Of a stretch of 64,000 nucleotides of DNA, positions 24,482 through 32,635 are shown piece after piece. Origin of the DNA: JALYOC01 sp036675345. Its GTDB lineage: Bacteria > Myxococcota > Myxococcia > Myxococcales > Myxococcaceae. A model generated the notes under the pieces. That model had not been told where the DNA came from. It saw only the letters and a list, made by a program, of their open reading frames with translations, and made no database searches. Every line of letters starts with the position of its first letter. The stretch's first letter is position 1. The stretch covers positions 1 to 64,000 of the forward strand of contig JAKFFE010000034.1 in NCBI GenBank assembly GCA_036675345.1. The letters are read 5' to 3'. Made by a program: the position numbers and the translations under genes.

Positions 24482-25297
24482 CTACTTCAGCCCCGGACCA
24501 GCGCCGGTCGAACCCGACCCCTTGATGATCTGGATGATCTCCCGCCGCTTCTCCTGCAGGGCGCGGGTGCGCTCTCCGGAGAGCAGGGTGTGGATGGTGG
24601 CCCGGCCGCGGTCCTCCATGGTGTCCACGTCGTCCTCGTTGCGCAGCGAGAGGGTCAAGGTCCCCATCTCACCGGCCAGCACCAGGATCTCCGCCTCCTC
24701 CGGCAGCACCAGCAAGGTGACGTTCTGGTACTCGCGCTGGCTCTCCGGGATCAGGTTCACGTTGGTGGTGCCGGTGATCTTGCCGGTGGCGAGGATGATC
24801 ACGTTTTGCAGCAGGGTGACCGCGGTGTTCTCGTTGGTGGCCGGGTCCCGGAAGGTGCCGATGATGTCCACGTGGTCGTTGGGACGGACCCACCCGGACA
24901 CCGCGGAGGTCTTGGCGGCCTGGATCGACACCGCCCGGCCCTTCTTCTGGATCTTGCTGGAGAGGCGCTCGGCGGCCTTGGTGGTCTCGAACTGGCTCCA
25001 CAGCAGCGGGTCACCTGCCTGCAAGGGGACCAGCACCTTCTGGCTGAGCACGTAGTTGGCGGAGTCCGGCTTGACCACCGAGGAGGTCACGAACTGCTCG
25101 GGGACCTGGCGCTGGGAGATCATGTCGTAGGTGACCACGGTCCCATCCGGGATGTCCGTCGCCGCGACCACCACCGGGACCAGGTTCCAGCCGCGGCGGA
25201 CGTCCGACTCCTTCTTCTTGATGGCGGAGTACGCCACCACACCCGCCAGCAGACCCAGGACCAGGGCGACGACGAGCGGGGTCTTTCCCTTGAGCAT
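24482..25297 (-). CDS. cpaB: CpaB/RcpC-like Flp pilus assembly protein with SAF domain
   Basis: A 271-residue protein with one N-terminal membrane anchor (PLVVALVLGLLAGVVAYSAI) and a SAF domain (VVVAATDIPDGTVVTYDMISQRQVP), followed by the RcpC/CpaB domain (VRPNDHVDIIGTF, VTLLQNVIILATG, LLVLPEEAEILVLAGEMGTLTLSLR). CpaB sits in the periplasm and supports the outer-membrane secretin. GGAGGAA lies 9 bases before the ATG. It is the first gene after an intergenic region holding a good sigma-70-type promoter, and so probably starts the cpaB-tadB-tadC-FHA-xse-ispA-dxs-tlyA transcript. Confidence 0.92.
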   Translation of the reverse strand: MLKGKTPLVVALVLGLLAGVVAYSAIKKKESDVRRGWNLVPVVVAATDIPDGTVVTYDMISQRQVPEQFVTSSVVKPDSANYVLSQKVLVPLQAGDPLLWSQFETTKAAERLSSKIQKKGRAVSIQAAKTSAVSGWVRPNDHVDIIGTFRDPATNENTAVTLLQNVIILATGKITGTTNVNLIPESQREYQNVTLLVLPEEAEILVLAGEMGTLTLSLRNEDDVDTMEDRGRATIHTLLSGERTRALQEKRREIIQIIKGSGSTGAGPGLK

Positions 25298-25423
25298 GTT
25301 CTCAGTTCCTCCAGGAGGCGCTGGTCGTTCGCGGCAGGGAGCGAGACGCCAGTTCGACGGGGTAAAAGTGGGTGGGGCGAAGGAGATGGAGCTCGGTGAC
25401 CGCAGAGGTCATCGACCGGACGG

Positions 25424-25453
25424 ATCCTAGCTGTGGGTGAGAAGGGGTGTCAA
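25424..25453 (-). promoter_or_regulatory. predicted sigma-70-type promoter upstream of cpaB
   Basis: On the minus strand TTGACA (plus 25448-25453) is followed after 18 bases by TAGGAT (plus 25424-25429). The -35 matches consensus fully and the -10 in four of six positions. Transcription would start near 25417, leaving a leader of about 120 bases before cpaB. It lies in the 279-bp gap between the prepilin and cpaB genes. Confidence 0.55.
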
Positions 25454-25576
25454 AGCGCCAACAGCCGGGGCTGCCTCGTAAGCAGGCTTGCATCCACGGC
25501 TTTTTGGAGTGTAGGCGGACGCATCGCGACTTGCGCAACGCGGTCCGGCCGGGCATGCCGGAGGGGGCCGCCCTGC

Positions 25577-25822
25577 CTACGGGTACGGCATGCTGAGCAC
25601 CAGGTAGTACGAGTCGTAGTAGCTCTGGTAGGCCTGCAGCATCATCTCGATCAGGTTGGTCTTCACCACCAGGCCGCCGCTGGGGGCGGGCGACTTGAAG
25701 ACCGGGACGGTGGTGACCATCACCAGGCCCATGATCAGGATGTAGTTGATGATCGAGTACTCGACCATGGCCTGGCCGCGTTGATTGCGTCGCGACTTGC
25801 GCTGCTTGACCTGGACCTTCAT
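25577..25822 (-). CDS. flp: Flp-type prepilin
   Basis: An 81-residue prepilin from ATG 25822 with GGAGAG upstream. The 16-residue basic leader ends in RNQRG; cleavage after Gly16 gives a mature protein starting QAMVEYSIINYILIMG, with Glu at +5 and Tyr at +6, the hallmark of Flp prepilins. The hydrophobic helix follows. The C-terminal third is rich in tyrosine (AYQSYYDSYYLVL), unlike many Flp pilins that end in a short Gly/Ser tail. It should be the main fibre subunit of the Tad pilus; the processing peptidase TadV is not in the window. It lies 38 bp after the 235-residue exported protein. Confidence 0.88.
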   Translation of the reverse strand: MKVQVKQRKSRRNQRGQAMVEYSIINYILIMGLVMVTTVPVFKSPAPSGGLVVKTNLIEMMLQAYQSYYDSYYLVLSMPYP

Positions 25823-25860
25823 CGGTAGAGCTCTCCGTGTGGCGTCGGGCGGCAGCCATC

Positions 25861-26568
25861 CTACCGCTCCTGCCCGATGGTAGGACGAACCGCGTCCGGG
25901 GGCATCCGTCGACTGGCCGCGACCCCGGAAGCCTGCAGCCGCAGCGAGTGGCCAAGCCGGGGCAACGACACCTCGGCGAGGCCCAGCAAGGGTATCCCAG
26001 GATGGGTGCAGACGGAGTGGAGGACCTGGTCGCCCAGCGTGGTCTGGGCGCAGCGGGCGCGCACCGTCCCGGCCGGCGTGGAGACGGACCGCTCCACGGT
26101 CACCACCTGCGCCCGCCCGGGGGCGGTGGGGGCGGAGAGCAGCGGGGCGGGCACCCAGCGGGAGAAGCCGGCCGGATCCAGCTCCTGGGGCCGGGCGGAG
26201 CCCGCGCCCACGATCAGCCGGGAGATCCCCGCGCGGGTCAGGCCCTCCTGGCGGGCGGCCAGCACCGAGATCCGGGCCAGCGGGGCGCGCAGTCGCTCCT
26301 CCAGCCCCAACTCCAGGTCCACCCACACCGCCGGGCGGCCGGAGGCGTCGGGCTGCTCGGAGGTCACCGCCAGACGCAGGTAGCTGACCCGCCCGCCCCC
26401 ACCGTCCAGCCGATAGGTCACCCACTCCCCGACCCGCGCGCGTTGGAGGACCGGCGCGGAGTCGGCCCCTGGAGGCACCGCTCCCGGTGGGGGACCGGCC
26501 GCGGCGGACGGCCCGGCGAGGATCAGCACTGCCACCACCGCCCTCCCCCACCCGATGAGACACCTCAT
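25861..26568 (-). CDS. exported protein of the Tad cluster, unrecognised
   Basis: A 235-residue protein with a signal peptide (CLIGWGRAVVAVLILAGPSAAA) and no membrane segment after it. The mature part is beta-rich (VGEWVTYRLDGGGGRVSYLRLAVTS, PAVWVDLELGL) and contains two cysteines. I do not recognise a family. The ATG at 26568 overlaps the upstream stop (ATGA) and the gene lies 38 bp before the prepilin, so a periplasmic or surface role in Tad pilus assembly is likely from context only. The longer frame extending to 27531 lies inside neighbouring genes and is not real. Confidence 0.78.
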   Translation of the reverse strand: MRCLIGWGRAVVAVLILAGPSAAAGPPPGAVPPGADSAPVLQRARVGEWVTYRLDGGGGRVSYLRLAVTSEQPDASGRPAVWVDLELGLEERLRAPLARISVLAARQEGLTRAGISRLIVGAGSARPQELDPAGFSRWVPAPLLSAPTAPGRAQVVTVERSVSTPAGTVRARCAQTTLGDQVLHSVCTHPGIPLLGLAEVSLPRLGHSLRLQASGVAASRRMPPDAVRPTIGQER

Positions 26569-27194
26569 CGCGTCACCGGCTGTTCCAGCTGCCACACCGC
26601 GGTGCTCTTCGGGCCCAGGGAGAGGAGCACGGTCAGCACCCGGGTGCCCGGCCCATGGTGCTCGAGCAGCTGGGTCGGTGCCTCCACCTGGGTGGGACCT
26701 GCGCTCAAGCCCGCCTCGTCCGCGGCGCGATCGATGGCCTGGCGGACCTCGGCCAGGCTCGCGGAGGTGAAGAGGACCTCCCCTGGCTGGAAGGGGGCGG
26801 CCTCTGAATTCCCCACTCCGCTCGCGGCCTGGATCGGCCCCGTGGCCTCCTTGCCCCACAGCTCCACCACCACCGCAAAGCCCAGGGAGACCGGCCCCTG
26901 CCGGCGCACCGCCACCGCCCACTGCTGCCCGGAGCGGGTGAGAAAGGCGCTGACCACCCGCTCCCGATCGGGGATGCCGTCCACCAGGGTGGGCCATCCC
27001 TCCGACTGCCAGCGACGCAGGAAGTGGTCCGCGACTTCCTCCACCGGGGCCGGGGTCACGAAGTACGCCAGCCGGGCGGTGGCCTGGCCCAGCCGGATCG
27101 TGGTGCCGATGGCCACGTTCTCCGCGCCGGGGAACCGGGGCAACAGCGCGGGCTCCACCGTGGCCGCCAGCACCGCCATCACCAGCGCGATCAC
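26565..27194 (-). CDS. exported protein of the Tad cluster, unrecognised
   Basis: A 209-residue protein from GTG 27194, which overlaps the upstream stop as GTGA. The N-terminus IALVMAVLAATVEPALL is a short signal or anchor, followed by PRFPGAENVAIGTTIRLG. The rest is mixed alpha/beta (ADHFLRRWQSEGWPTLVDGIPD, SLAEVRQAIDRAADEAGL). No family is recognised; the spacing of strands recalls small periplasmic proteins that accompany pilus systems. Both ends are translationally coupled to neighbours, which supports a shared function. A longer frame to 28202 is a shadow of the TadE-like gene. Confidence 0.75.
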   Translation of the reverse strand: MIALVMAVLAATVEPALLPRFPGAENVAIGTTIRLGQATARLAYFVTPAPVEEVADHFLRRWQSEGWPTLVDGIPDRERVVSAFLTRSGQQWAVAVRRQGPVSLGFAVVVELWGKEATGPIQAASGVGNSEAAPFQPGEVLFTSASLAEVRQAIDRAADEAGLSAGPTQVEAPTQLLEHHGPGTRVLTVLLSLGPKSTAVWQLEQPVTR

Positions 27195-28321
27195 GGCGCA
27201 CCTCCACAGCTCTCCTTGAGCACGTTGCCATCGTGGAGATCCTGATCCGACGCCCGGCTGGGATCGTCCGCGCCCCGTTGCGGGCAGCCCAGGAACCCGG
27301 GCCCGCGCGCGCGCAGCGCCTGGAGCTGGATCGAATCCTCGTAGGCCTGCGTCTCCCGCAGCGGCTGGGTCCCGAAGCAGCGGGGAGCTCCCTCCTCCAC
27401 CGCCGCGCCGAGGTCGCGGAGGCCACTGAGCGCCTCCTGCGGGTAGCCCGGGACTCCCTCGCAACCCCCGCGGACCTCCCGCCCCAGGGCGTGGTCCACC
27501 ACGAAGGCCCCGTCGAACTGGGGCGGCGCAAAGGGCATCAGTGTGGTCAGCGCGGTGGCAGCGATCCGCTCCGGCTGCAGCAACTCCGGGCGGCCCAGCA
27601 TCCGCATCCGCCGCACCTGCATCCACAGGCCACTGCGTTGACCGTCCGGGTGCACCCCGGTGCGATCCCCCCTCACCGTCGAGTCTCCGCCATCGGGAAG
27701 GAACCAGGCATCGGTGATCACCGCCACCCGCTCGGAGAACCGGTGGGTTCCGCCGGAGAGCGGCCCGATACCGGGGAGTCCCAGCCTGGGCATCCGGACC
27801 TCGGCGCTGGCCTCGGCGGTCAGCCACTGCGGCGCGGCCAGCCCCCACCGGGCGGGGAACTCCAGCGGAGAGGAGCGCACCATCGCCGCCACCAGGCTGG
27901 CCCTCCCGCCGGCGTCGGAGCGCAGACTGTCCGTTCCCGCGTGAGCCCAGGCCAGCGCCGTGGGCTGGAGGGTGAACTGCACCTCTCCGCCGTGGGCCAA
28001 CAGCCGCTGGCCCTGACCGGCGTGGAGGATCCCCGCGTACCGCCGACTGGCCCGGCGCAGCGCCGACTCCCGGACCCGGGCCGACCGCTGGGTGGTCTCC
28101 CCCTGGGCCAGCTCGGTCTGCGGGTAGGCCGCGGTCTCCCACGCCGCGAAGCGCGCCGCCTCCCGGAGCTTGAGCTTCACCACCAGCAGCTCCGCTCCCC
28201 ACTGGCCGGCGGTCAGCAGCAGCACGGTCAGCGGGAGCAGCAACGCGAACTCCACCAGCGCGGTGCCCCGTGGGTGCGGTCGCCGGCGGTCTGCGCGCAG
28301 AGGTCCGTTCGCGGGTCGCAT
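27191..28321 (-). CDS. TadE-like minor pseudopilin protein, extended
   Basis: A 376-residue protein. After a basic leader (RRPHPRG) comes TALVEFALLLPLTVLLLTAGQWG, a class III pseudopilin-type segment with Glu at +5 after the Gly, as in TadE/TadF. The C-terminal 320 residues form a larger exported domain with paired cysteines (RGGCEGVPG, APRCFG, LGCPQRG). TadE-like proteins are minor components needed for Tad fibre assembly. The ATG follows the upstream stop directly with no gap, and the stop overlaps the next start (GTGA). Confidence 0.82.
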   Translation of the reverse strand: MRPANGPLRADRRRPHPRGTALVEFALLLPLTVLLLTAGQWGAELLVVKLKLREAARFAAWETAAYPQTELAQGETTQRSARVRESALRRASRRYAGILHAGQGQRLLAHGGEVQFTLQPTALAWAHAGTDSLRSDAGGRASLVAAMVRSSPLEFPARWGLAAPQWLTAEASAEVRMPRLGLPGIGPLSGGTHRFSERVAVITDAWFLPDGGDSTVRGDRTGVHPDGQRSGLWMQVRRMRMLGRPELLQPERIAATALTTLMPFAPPQFDGAFVVDHALGREVRGGCEGVPGYPQEALSGLRDLGAAVEEGAPRCFGTQPLRETQAYEDSIQLQALRARGPGFLGCPQRGADDPSRASDQDLHDGNVLKESCGGAP

Positions 28322-30235
28322 CTAGTGGGTCACCACGCGCTGGGGCGCGCTGCGAAGGGGATCGGGCAGGACCTCCACCAGCTGTCCGATCAGCGGGTTC
28401 TCGTCCCGTCCCTGCCAGACGCTGGCCAGCCGGGGGCGCCAGTAGGGATTGAAGAAGTTCGGCGGCTCGGTCCAGTTGCCGGGCCGGTGGTAGTAGGCCT
28501 GGGCCCGAGCCATCACCGTGGTGTCCAGCCCCCCCACCGTCCCCGGGCGGCGGAACTCCAGCGAGCCACCCAGGGCCTCCAGCTTCCCCTCGGCGTTGAG
28601 CATCCAGGGGCCGAAGCGGGGCTGGCCGCCACCGGTGGCGCCCAGCAGCACCCAGGCCGAGGGCTGGTTGAACTCCCGGTGCCGGGCGGTGGCCCGATCC
28701 CAGCGCCCCTCTCCGTTTCGGGTGCCGGAGTCATCACAGGCGGCGGCGAACGCCCCGGGCTCGAAGTGCATGAACGGAGCAAGCCCCGGCCAGCGGTGGT
28801 TGCCGTCCATGATCGGCCGCACGTTGGCCACCCAGACGGTGACGCTCACTCCCGGCGCCAACCGCCTGGACACCGCGTTGAGCCCCATCCCGCCCAGCGC
28901 CCCGGGAGCAGTGGGCGGCTGCCAGCCGCGGCCCAGCGGCCCGCCCCGGTGGGCGATCCGCCAGTGCACCCCTCCGCGTTCGAACCCTGGCTCGTCGTCG
29001 CCCGCCGCCCAGACGCTGGACTCCAGCAGGTACCGGTAGGGCCGGTCCTCCCGCTTGCCGTAGCGGGGATCTCCCCAGCAGCTCTGGGGCGAGTCCGAGG
29101 CTTCGCACGCCAGCGGGTTGGTCAGCGCGCCCAGCCGAGCCGGACCGAGGGAGAGCGCGTACGGATCATCCGCTCCCAGCACGTCCCCCTGCGCCAGCAT
29201 CGCCATCCCCGCGCCCGGGGTGTCGGTGGGCTCGCGCAGATAGTTGCCCCCTTCCGGATCCTCCAGCCCGCGGCCCAGGCGGTGGGTCAACAGCCGGGAG
29301 GTTCCCCATTTGGGAACCGAGGCCAGCAGGCTGCGCAGGGGCGCCATCCACTCCGGGACTGCCAGGGCATCCAGCGAGCGGCGGGTGGCGAAGTCGGCCG
29401 GGCATCCGTCGCCTCCCCCGTCGCAGCCGTGCCGGGAGGCGTTGGCGATCTGGGCCATGGTCCGCTTGGCGTGGGCCCGGCGGTCCCACTCCTCCCGGGC
29501 GCGCGGGAGGAGCGGACGGGAGGGATCGTCCACCGGCGCCAGCGGACTGCCGTTGGACTCGCGCAGGTGGGCCCGATCGAACATGCACGCGGAGAGCGCG
29601 CTGCCTTTCCAGTCCGGTGGCGGAAGGCCGGTGCCGTTGGCCTCCAGCACCTGCTGGGCGCCGGTCTGCACGTGTCTCAAGGTGGCCTTCATCACCGAGG
29701 TGGAGATCAGCGCCAGCGCGGAGTTCATGGTGCGCAGCATCGGGATCGCCTCCCCGCCGATCTGCTCGTCCAGTCCGGAGAGCCGCAGGGTCTGCTGATA
29801 GGCCACCACCAGTCCCTCCAGCAGCCCCAGCGCCCCCTCCAGGAAGCGCAGCGCCGGGCCCACCACCGGCAGGGCCTCCAGCGCCGGACAGGCCACCTGC
29901 CACGGGCCCTGCGCCTGGCCACCGCACGGATCCAGGGTGCGCATCACCCCGTAGACGTCGGTGAGGAAGGACTCGGTGAAGAAGGCGAAGGAGAGCAGCG
30001 ACTGCAGCAACATCGCCGAGGTGTAGTGCGAGGCCTGGGTGCGGTTGGCGTAGGCGTAGAAGTTGAAGGCCCGCGCCTCCAGGGCCGCCACCGAATAGAC
30101 CGCGGCATCCGCGCTGTCCTGCAACTGCACCCGCTGGTGGACCGCCACCCCCACCTGGAGGGTGGCCAGCAGCGCCACCGCCACCACCAGGCCCATCAGC
30201 GCCGCCAGCACCAGGGTCTGCCCTCGGGGGTTCAT
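28322..30235 (-). CDS. TadG-like pilus protein with large exported domain
   Basis: A 637-residue protein beginning MNPRGQTLVLAALMGLVVAVALLATLQVG, which matches the TadG-like (Flp pilus-assembly) N-terminal segment: a short PRGQ leader, one membrane helix and QRVQLQDSADAAVYSVAALEARAFNFYAYANR. The exported part of about 570 residues is rich in Trp, Gly and Pro with several cysteines; I do not recognise it, although similar long proteins occur in myxobacterial Tad loci. It probably lies at the pilus base or tip. The ATG overlaps the upstream TadE-like stop (ATGA). Confidence 0.82.
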   Translation of the reverse strand: MNPRGQTLVLAALMGLVVAVALLATLQVGVAVHQRVQLQDSADAAVYSVAALEARAFNFYAYANRTQASHYTSAMLLQSLLSFAFFTESFLTDVYGVMRTLDPCGGQAQGPWQVACPALEALPVVGPALRFLEGALGLLEGLVVAYQQTLRLSGLDEQIGGEAIPMLRTMNSALALISTSVMKATLRHVQTGAQQVLEANGTGLPPPDWKGSALSACMFDRAHLRESNGSPLAPVDDPSRPLLPRAREEWDRRAHAKRTMAQIANASRHGCDGGGDGCPADFATRRSLDALAVPEWMAPLRSLLASVPKWGTSRLLTHRLGRGLEDPEGGNYLREPTDTPGAGMAMLAQGDVLGADDPYALSLGPARLGALTNPLACEASDSPQSCWGDPRYGKREDRPYRYLLESSVWAAGDDEPGFERGGVHWRIAHRGGPLGRGWQPPTAPGALGGMGLNAVSRRLAPGVSVTVWVANVRPIMDGNHRWPGLAPFMHFEPGAFAAACDDSGTRNGEGRWDRATARHREFNQPSAWVLLGATGGGQPRFGPWMLNAEGKLEALGGSLEFRRPGTVGGLDTTVMARAQAYYHRPGNWTEPPNFFNPYWRPRLASVWQGRDENPLIGQLVEVLPDPLRSAPQRVVTH

Positions 30236-31005
30236 CCCTCCACCTCCAGCCACTTGCGATGGAAGTTGGACTGCATCCGCTGACTCCAGCGGGCGCGCAG
30301 GGGGATGAAGTACCGCCGACCGGGGAGAGGCCCGCTGCCGGCCGCGGAGAGCCGCAGGAACTCCCGCTCCTCGGGTGGGATCGGATCCTGGCGGTTCCAG
30401 GGGGCGACTGTGTTGGCCTCCCAGGCGGAGAACAGCAACTGGTTGGCGAACGGCAATCTCAGCTCGTACAGGTAGCGCACCTGGACGGTGAGCACCGTCG
30501 CGTCCCGCAGCGCTTCCTGGTCCGGATCCAGCTGACCGGAGAGGAAGTGCCGGTAGCGATCCGCCTCCCCGCCCGGGTAGGTGTCGGGAGCGTCGAAGTC
30601 CAGCTCCTCCCCTTCCCCCGGCCACTCCCGGGGCGAGAGCACCTTCACCCGCACCAGGCCCAGCAGGCCGGACTGCTTGAAGGCCACCGGGGCTGCGGCG
30701 GAGGGCGCCAGCGCGTCGTGGACCTGGCGATCCTCCGTTCGCAGCCGTTGGTAGGTCCGCCCCAGCGCTTCCACCGTGGAGGCCGCGCCATGGCTGGGCA
30801 GGATCGAGAGCAACGCGGCGTCCCGCATCCGTTCGTTGTTGCCGCTCCACACCACCCCGGCGCGGACCGCGGAGTAGGCGCCGTATTCGGTGACCAGCCG
30901 CGCCTGCTGCAACAGCGCCAGCTGGATCGCGCCCAGGGCCACCATCAGCCACAAGGGTAGGATCAGCGCCGACTCCACCACCGCCTGTCCGGACTCTCTG
31001 CCCAC
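30232..31005 (-). CDS. TadE-like minor pseudopilin protein
   Basis: A 257-residue protein from GTG 31005, chosen because GGGAGG lies 5 bases upstream; a GTG two codons earlier would sit on the ribosome site. The N-terminus GRESGQAVVESALILPLWLMVALGAIQLALLQQ is the TadE pattern: Gly cleavage site, Glu at +5, then a hydrophobic helix. The rest is a mixed-fold exported domain. It is the first gene of the left-going Tad cluster, so a promoter should lie in 31006-31153, but I see no convincing -35/-10 pair there. Confidence 0.83.
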   Translation of the reverse strand: MGRESGQAVVESALILPLWLMVALGAIQLALLQQARLVTEYGAYSAVRAGVVWSGNNERMRDAALLSILPSHGAASTVEALGRTYQRLRTEDRQVHDALAPSAAAPVAFKQSGLLGLVRVKVLSPREWPGEGEELDFDAPDTYPGGEADRYRHFLSGQLDPDQEALRDATVLTVQVRYLYELRLPFANQLLFSAWEANTVAPWNRQDPIPPEEREFLRLSAAGSGPLPGRRYFIPLRARWSQRMQSNFHRKWLEVEG

Positions 31006-31075
31006 GGCCACCTCCCGAGGTAGGGGCAGGTAGCAGGAGTGGTGCCAGCGGCTCTCGCCAGTGAGGGGGCTCTTC

Positions 31076-31121
31076 GATCGGTGCGGCGCAGCGGACCGAT
31101 CGTCCGGTGGCCCGGACGATC
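31076..31121. terminator. paired inverted repeats downstream of the anti-sigma gene
   Basis: A perfect 10-bp stem (31098-31107 with 31112-31121, loop of 4) overlaps a second 8-bp inverted repeat (31076-31083 with 31096-31103). The two share an arm, so the RNA could switch between two hairpins. They lie 33 bp after the anti-sigma stop and before the TadE gene. There is no T-run, so either a terminator of the GC-hairpin kind or a regulator-binding site is possible. Confidence 0.5.
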
Positions 31122-31153
31122 AGGACGTTGCCGCCCGGCGTCGAGGGCCGGAC

Positions 31154-32635
31154 CTACTTCCGCTGCATCTGCTGCTCTTGCGCCTGCAGCCGCTTCTTGG
31201 CCAGCAGCCCGGCGTTGTGACGCGGGTAGTCGGTGATCAGTCGGTGGCAGGACTGCGGCTGGTACATCTCCGCGGAGACCTCCAGCTCACAGAGCCGGGA
31301 GAGCAGACCGATCTGCTGTCCCCCGGCGCTGGTCCGCCCCACCGCCTCCCACAGGTAGCGGATCTCCTCCTTGAGCTGGCCCGCGGCCCGGGAACGATCC
31401 GCCAGCCGCTCGTAGTCGTTGGCGTCCAGCGAGGAGAGCTTCTTCTTCGGCGCCTGCTTCTCGCCGCTGGCCGCGGACCGGGTGGTGGGCGGGGCCTGGG
31501 GGGGCTTGGGCCCCTCCTGGCGGGGCAGGGGCGCAGCGGCGGCGACCGGAGCAGACTCCATCGGCGCCTGGGCCATCGGCTCGGCGGGCGCCGGCTGGGC
31601 CTGATCGTCCGCCGAGCTCTCCTCCGCCTCCTGGACCTCCGCCTTCCGGTAGGCATCGGACTCGTAGCGGTCCCCGTCCACGGCCGCGCCCGCAGGAGCC
31701 GCGGCGCCCTTCCCCATGCTGATCCGGGAGGCGGTGACCTTCTGTTCCGCGTCCTTCGGAGAGCTGGTGTCGGCGCGGGGCTTGGCGGGAGGAGGCGGAG
31801 GAGGAGCGCTCTTCGTGGTCCGCGCATCGCGGTAGTTGGCGAACTCCTCGAGCAGCTCCTTCGACGGCGCGGGTGCGGCCTTGGGCGGCGGGGGCGCGGA
31901 GCCGGAGCCGGAGCCGGTGCCCCCGGTCATCCCGGATCCCAGCCCGCCCAGGTTCCGCCCTCCCTGGGTCAGGTCCTGATCGTCATTGACGCTGTCCAGC
32001 GAACCGCGGCGGGAGACCTCGCGCTTGGCGCGCTCGCCCAGGCGGCCCATGTCCAGCTCCTGCTCCCTCTCGTCACCGAACGCGCCTTCCTTGTCGCTGA
32101 CCACCCTGCCCCTTTGCGGCGGCACCGTGGGCGTCACCCGGGTGGCGCGCTCGGCCAGGGTGTTGCTGGCCGCGCCGGCAGCGATTCCCTCGCTGGCGGG
32201 TTCGGCCTGGACCGGCTCCGGCCTCTCCTCCTTGGCCGCGCTGGCGACCTGGGCCTTCTGCTCGATCACCGCCTGGGGGCTGAACTCCTTGGACACCGTG
32301 GTCCCGACGATTCCCACCACCACCAGTGAGGCGGCCCCGGCGAGGCCGAATACCCAGGCCCGCCAGCGCGAGGGCGGGGAAGCCGGACCGGCCTGGATCC
32401 GACGCGCGGTCTGCTGGGCGTAGGCCAGCAAGGACTCCATCCCCGCGTCCGGCGCCGGTTCGGTCTCCAGCAGGGACATCGTCCGCCGCACCCCGCGGAT
32501 CGACTCCAGGGACCCGGCGCACCGGGTGCACCCTGCCAGGTGGGTCTCCACCGAGCGGGCCTCCGCCTCCGGCAGCTCGCCGTAGGCAAAGTCGAGGAGC
32601 TTGTCCTCGTGGCTGTGTGCCACCTGCTGCTTCAT
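31154..32635 (-). CDS. zinc-finger anti-sigma factor with large extracytoplasmic domain
   Basis: A 493-residue membrane protein. Residues 8-50 form an anti-sigma zinc-finger domain with His-x3-Cys-x2-Cys (ETHLAGCTRC). One membrane helix lies at about residues 92-112 (WVFGLAGAASLVVVGIVGTTV). The outer part is disordered and rich in Pro, Ala, Ser and Gly for about 270 residues and ends in a helical region (LLSRLCELEVSAEMYQPQ, RHNAGLLAKKRL) that looks TPR-like. It should hold the ECF sigma factor encoded just upstream at the membrane; start and stop overlap as ATGA. Most such anti-sigmas are about 200-250 residues, so the outer domain is unusually long. Confidence 0.9.
   Translation of the reverse strand: MKQQVAHSHEDKLLDFAYGELPEAEARSVETHLAGCTRCAGSLESIRGVRRTMSLLETEPAPDAGMESLLAYAQQTARRIQAGPASPPSRWRAWVFGLAGAASLVVVGIVGTTVSKEFSPQAVIEQKAQVASAAKEERPEPVQAEPASEGIAAGAASNTLAERATRVTPTVPPQRGRVVSDKEGAFGDEREQELDMGRLGERAKREVSRRGSLDSVNDDQDLTQGGRNLGGLGSGMTGGTGSGSGSAPPPPKAAPAPSKELLEEFANYRDARTTKSAPPPPPPAKPRADTSSPKDAEQKVTASRISMGKGAAAPAGAAVDGDRYESDAYRKAEVQEAEESSADDQAQPAPAEPMAQAPMESAPVAAAAPLPRQEGPKPPQAPPTTRSAASGEKQAPKKKLSSLDANDYERLADRSRAAGQLKEEIRYLWEAVGRTSAGGQQIGLLSRLCELEVSAEMYQPQSCHRLITDYPRHNAGLLAKKRLQAQEQQMQRK

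Noticed and set aside
25861..27531. 556-codon minus-strand frame in the Tad cluster
   Set aside because: Only the last 235 codons are real; the remainder overlaps the 209-residue and TadE-like genes in other frames.
27233..30283. 1016-codon plus-strand open frame across TadG/TadE-like genes
   Set aside because: Antisense shadow of coupled minus-strand genes with class III pseudopilin N-termini.
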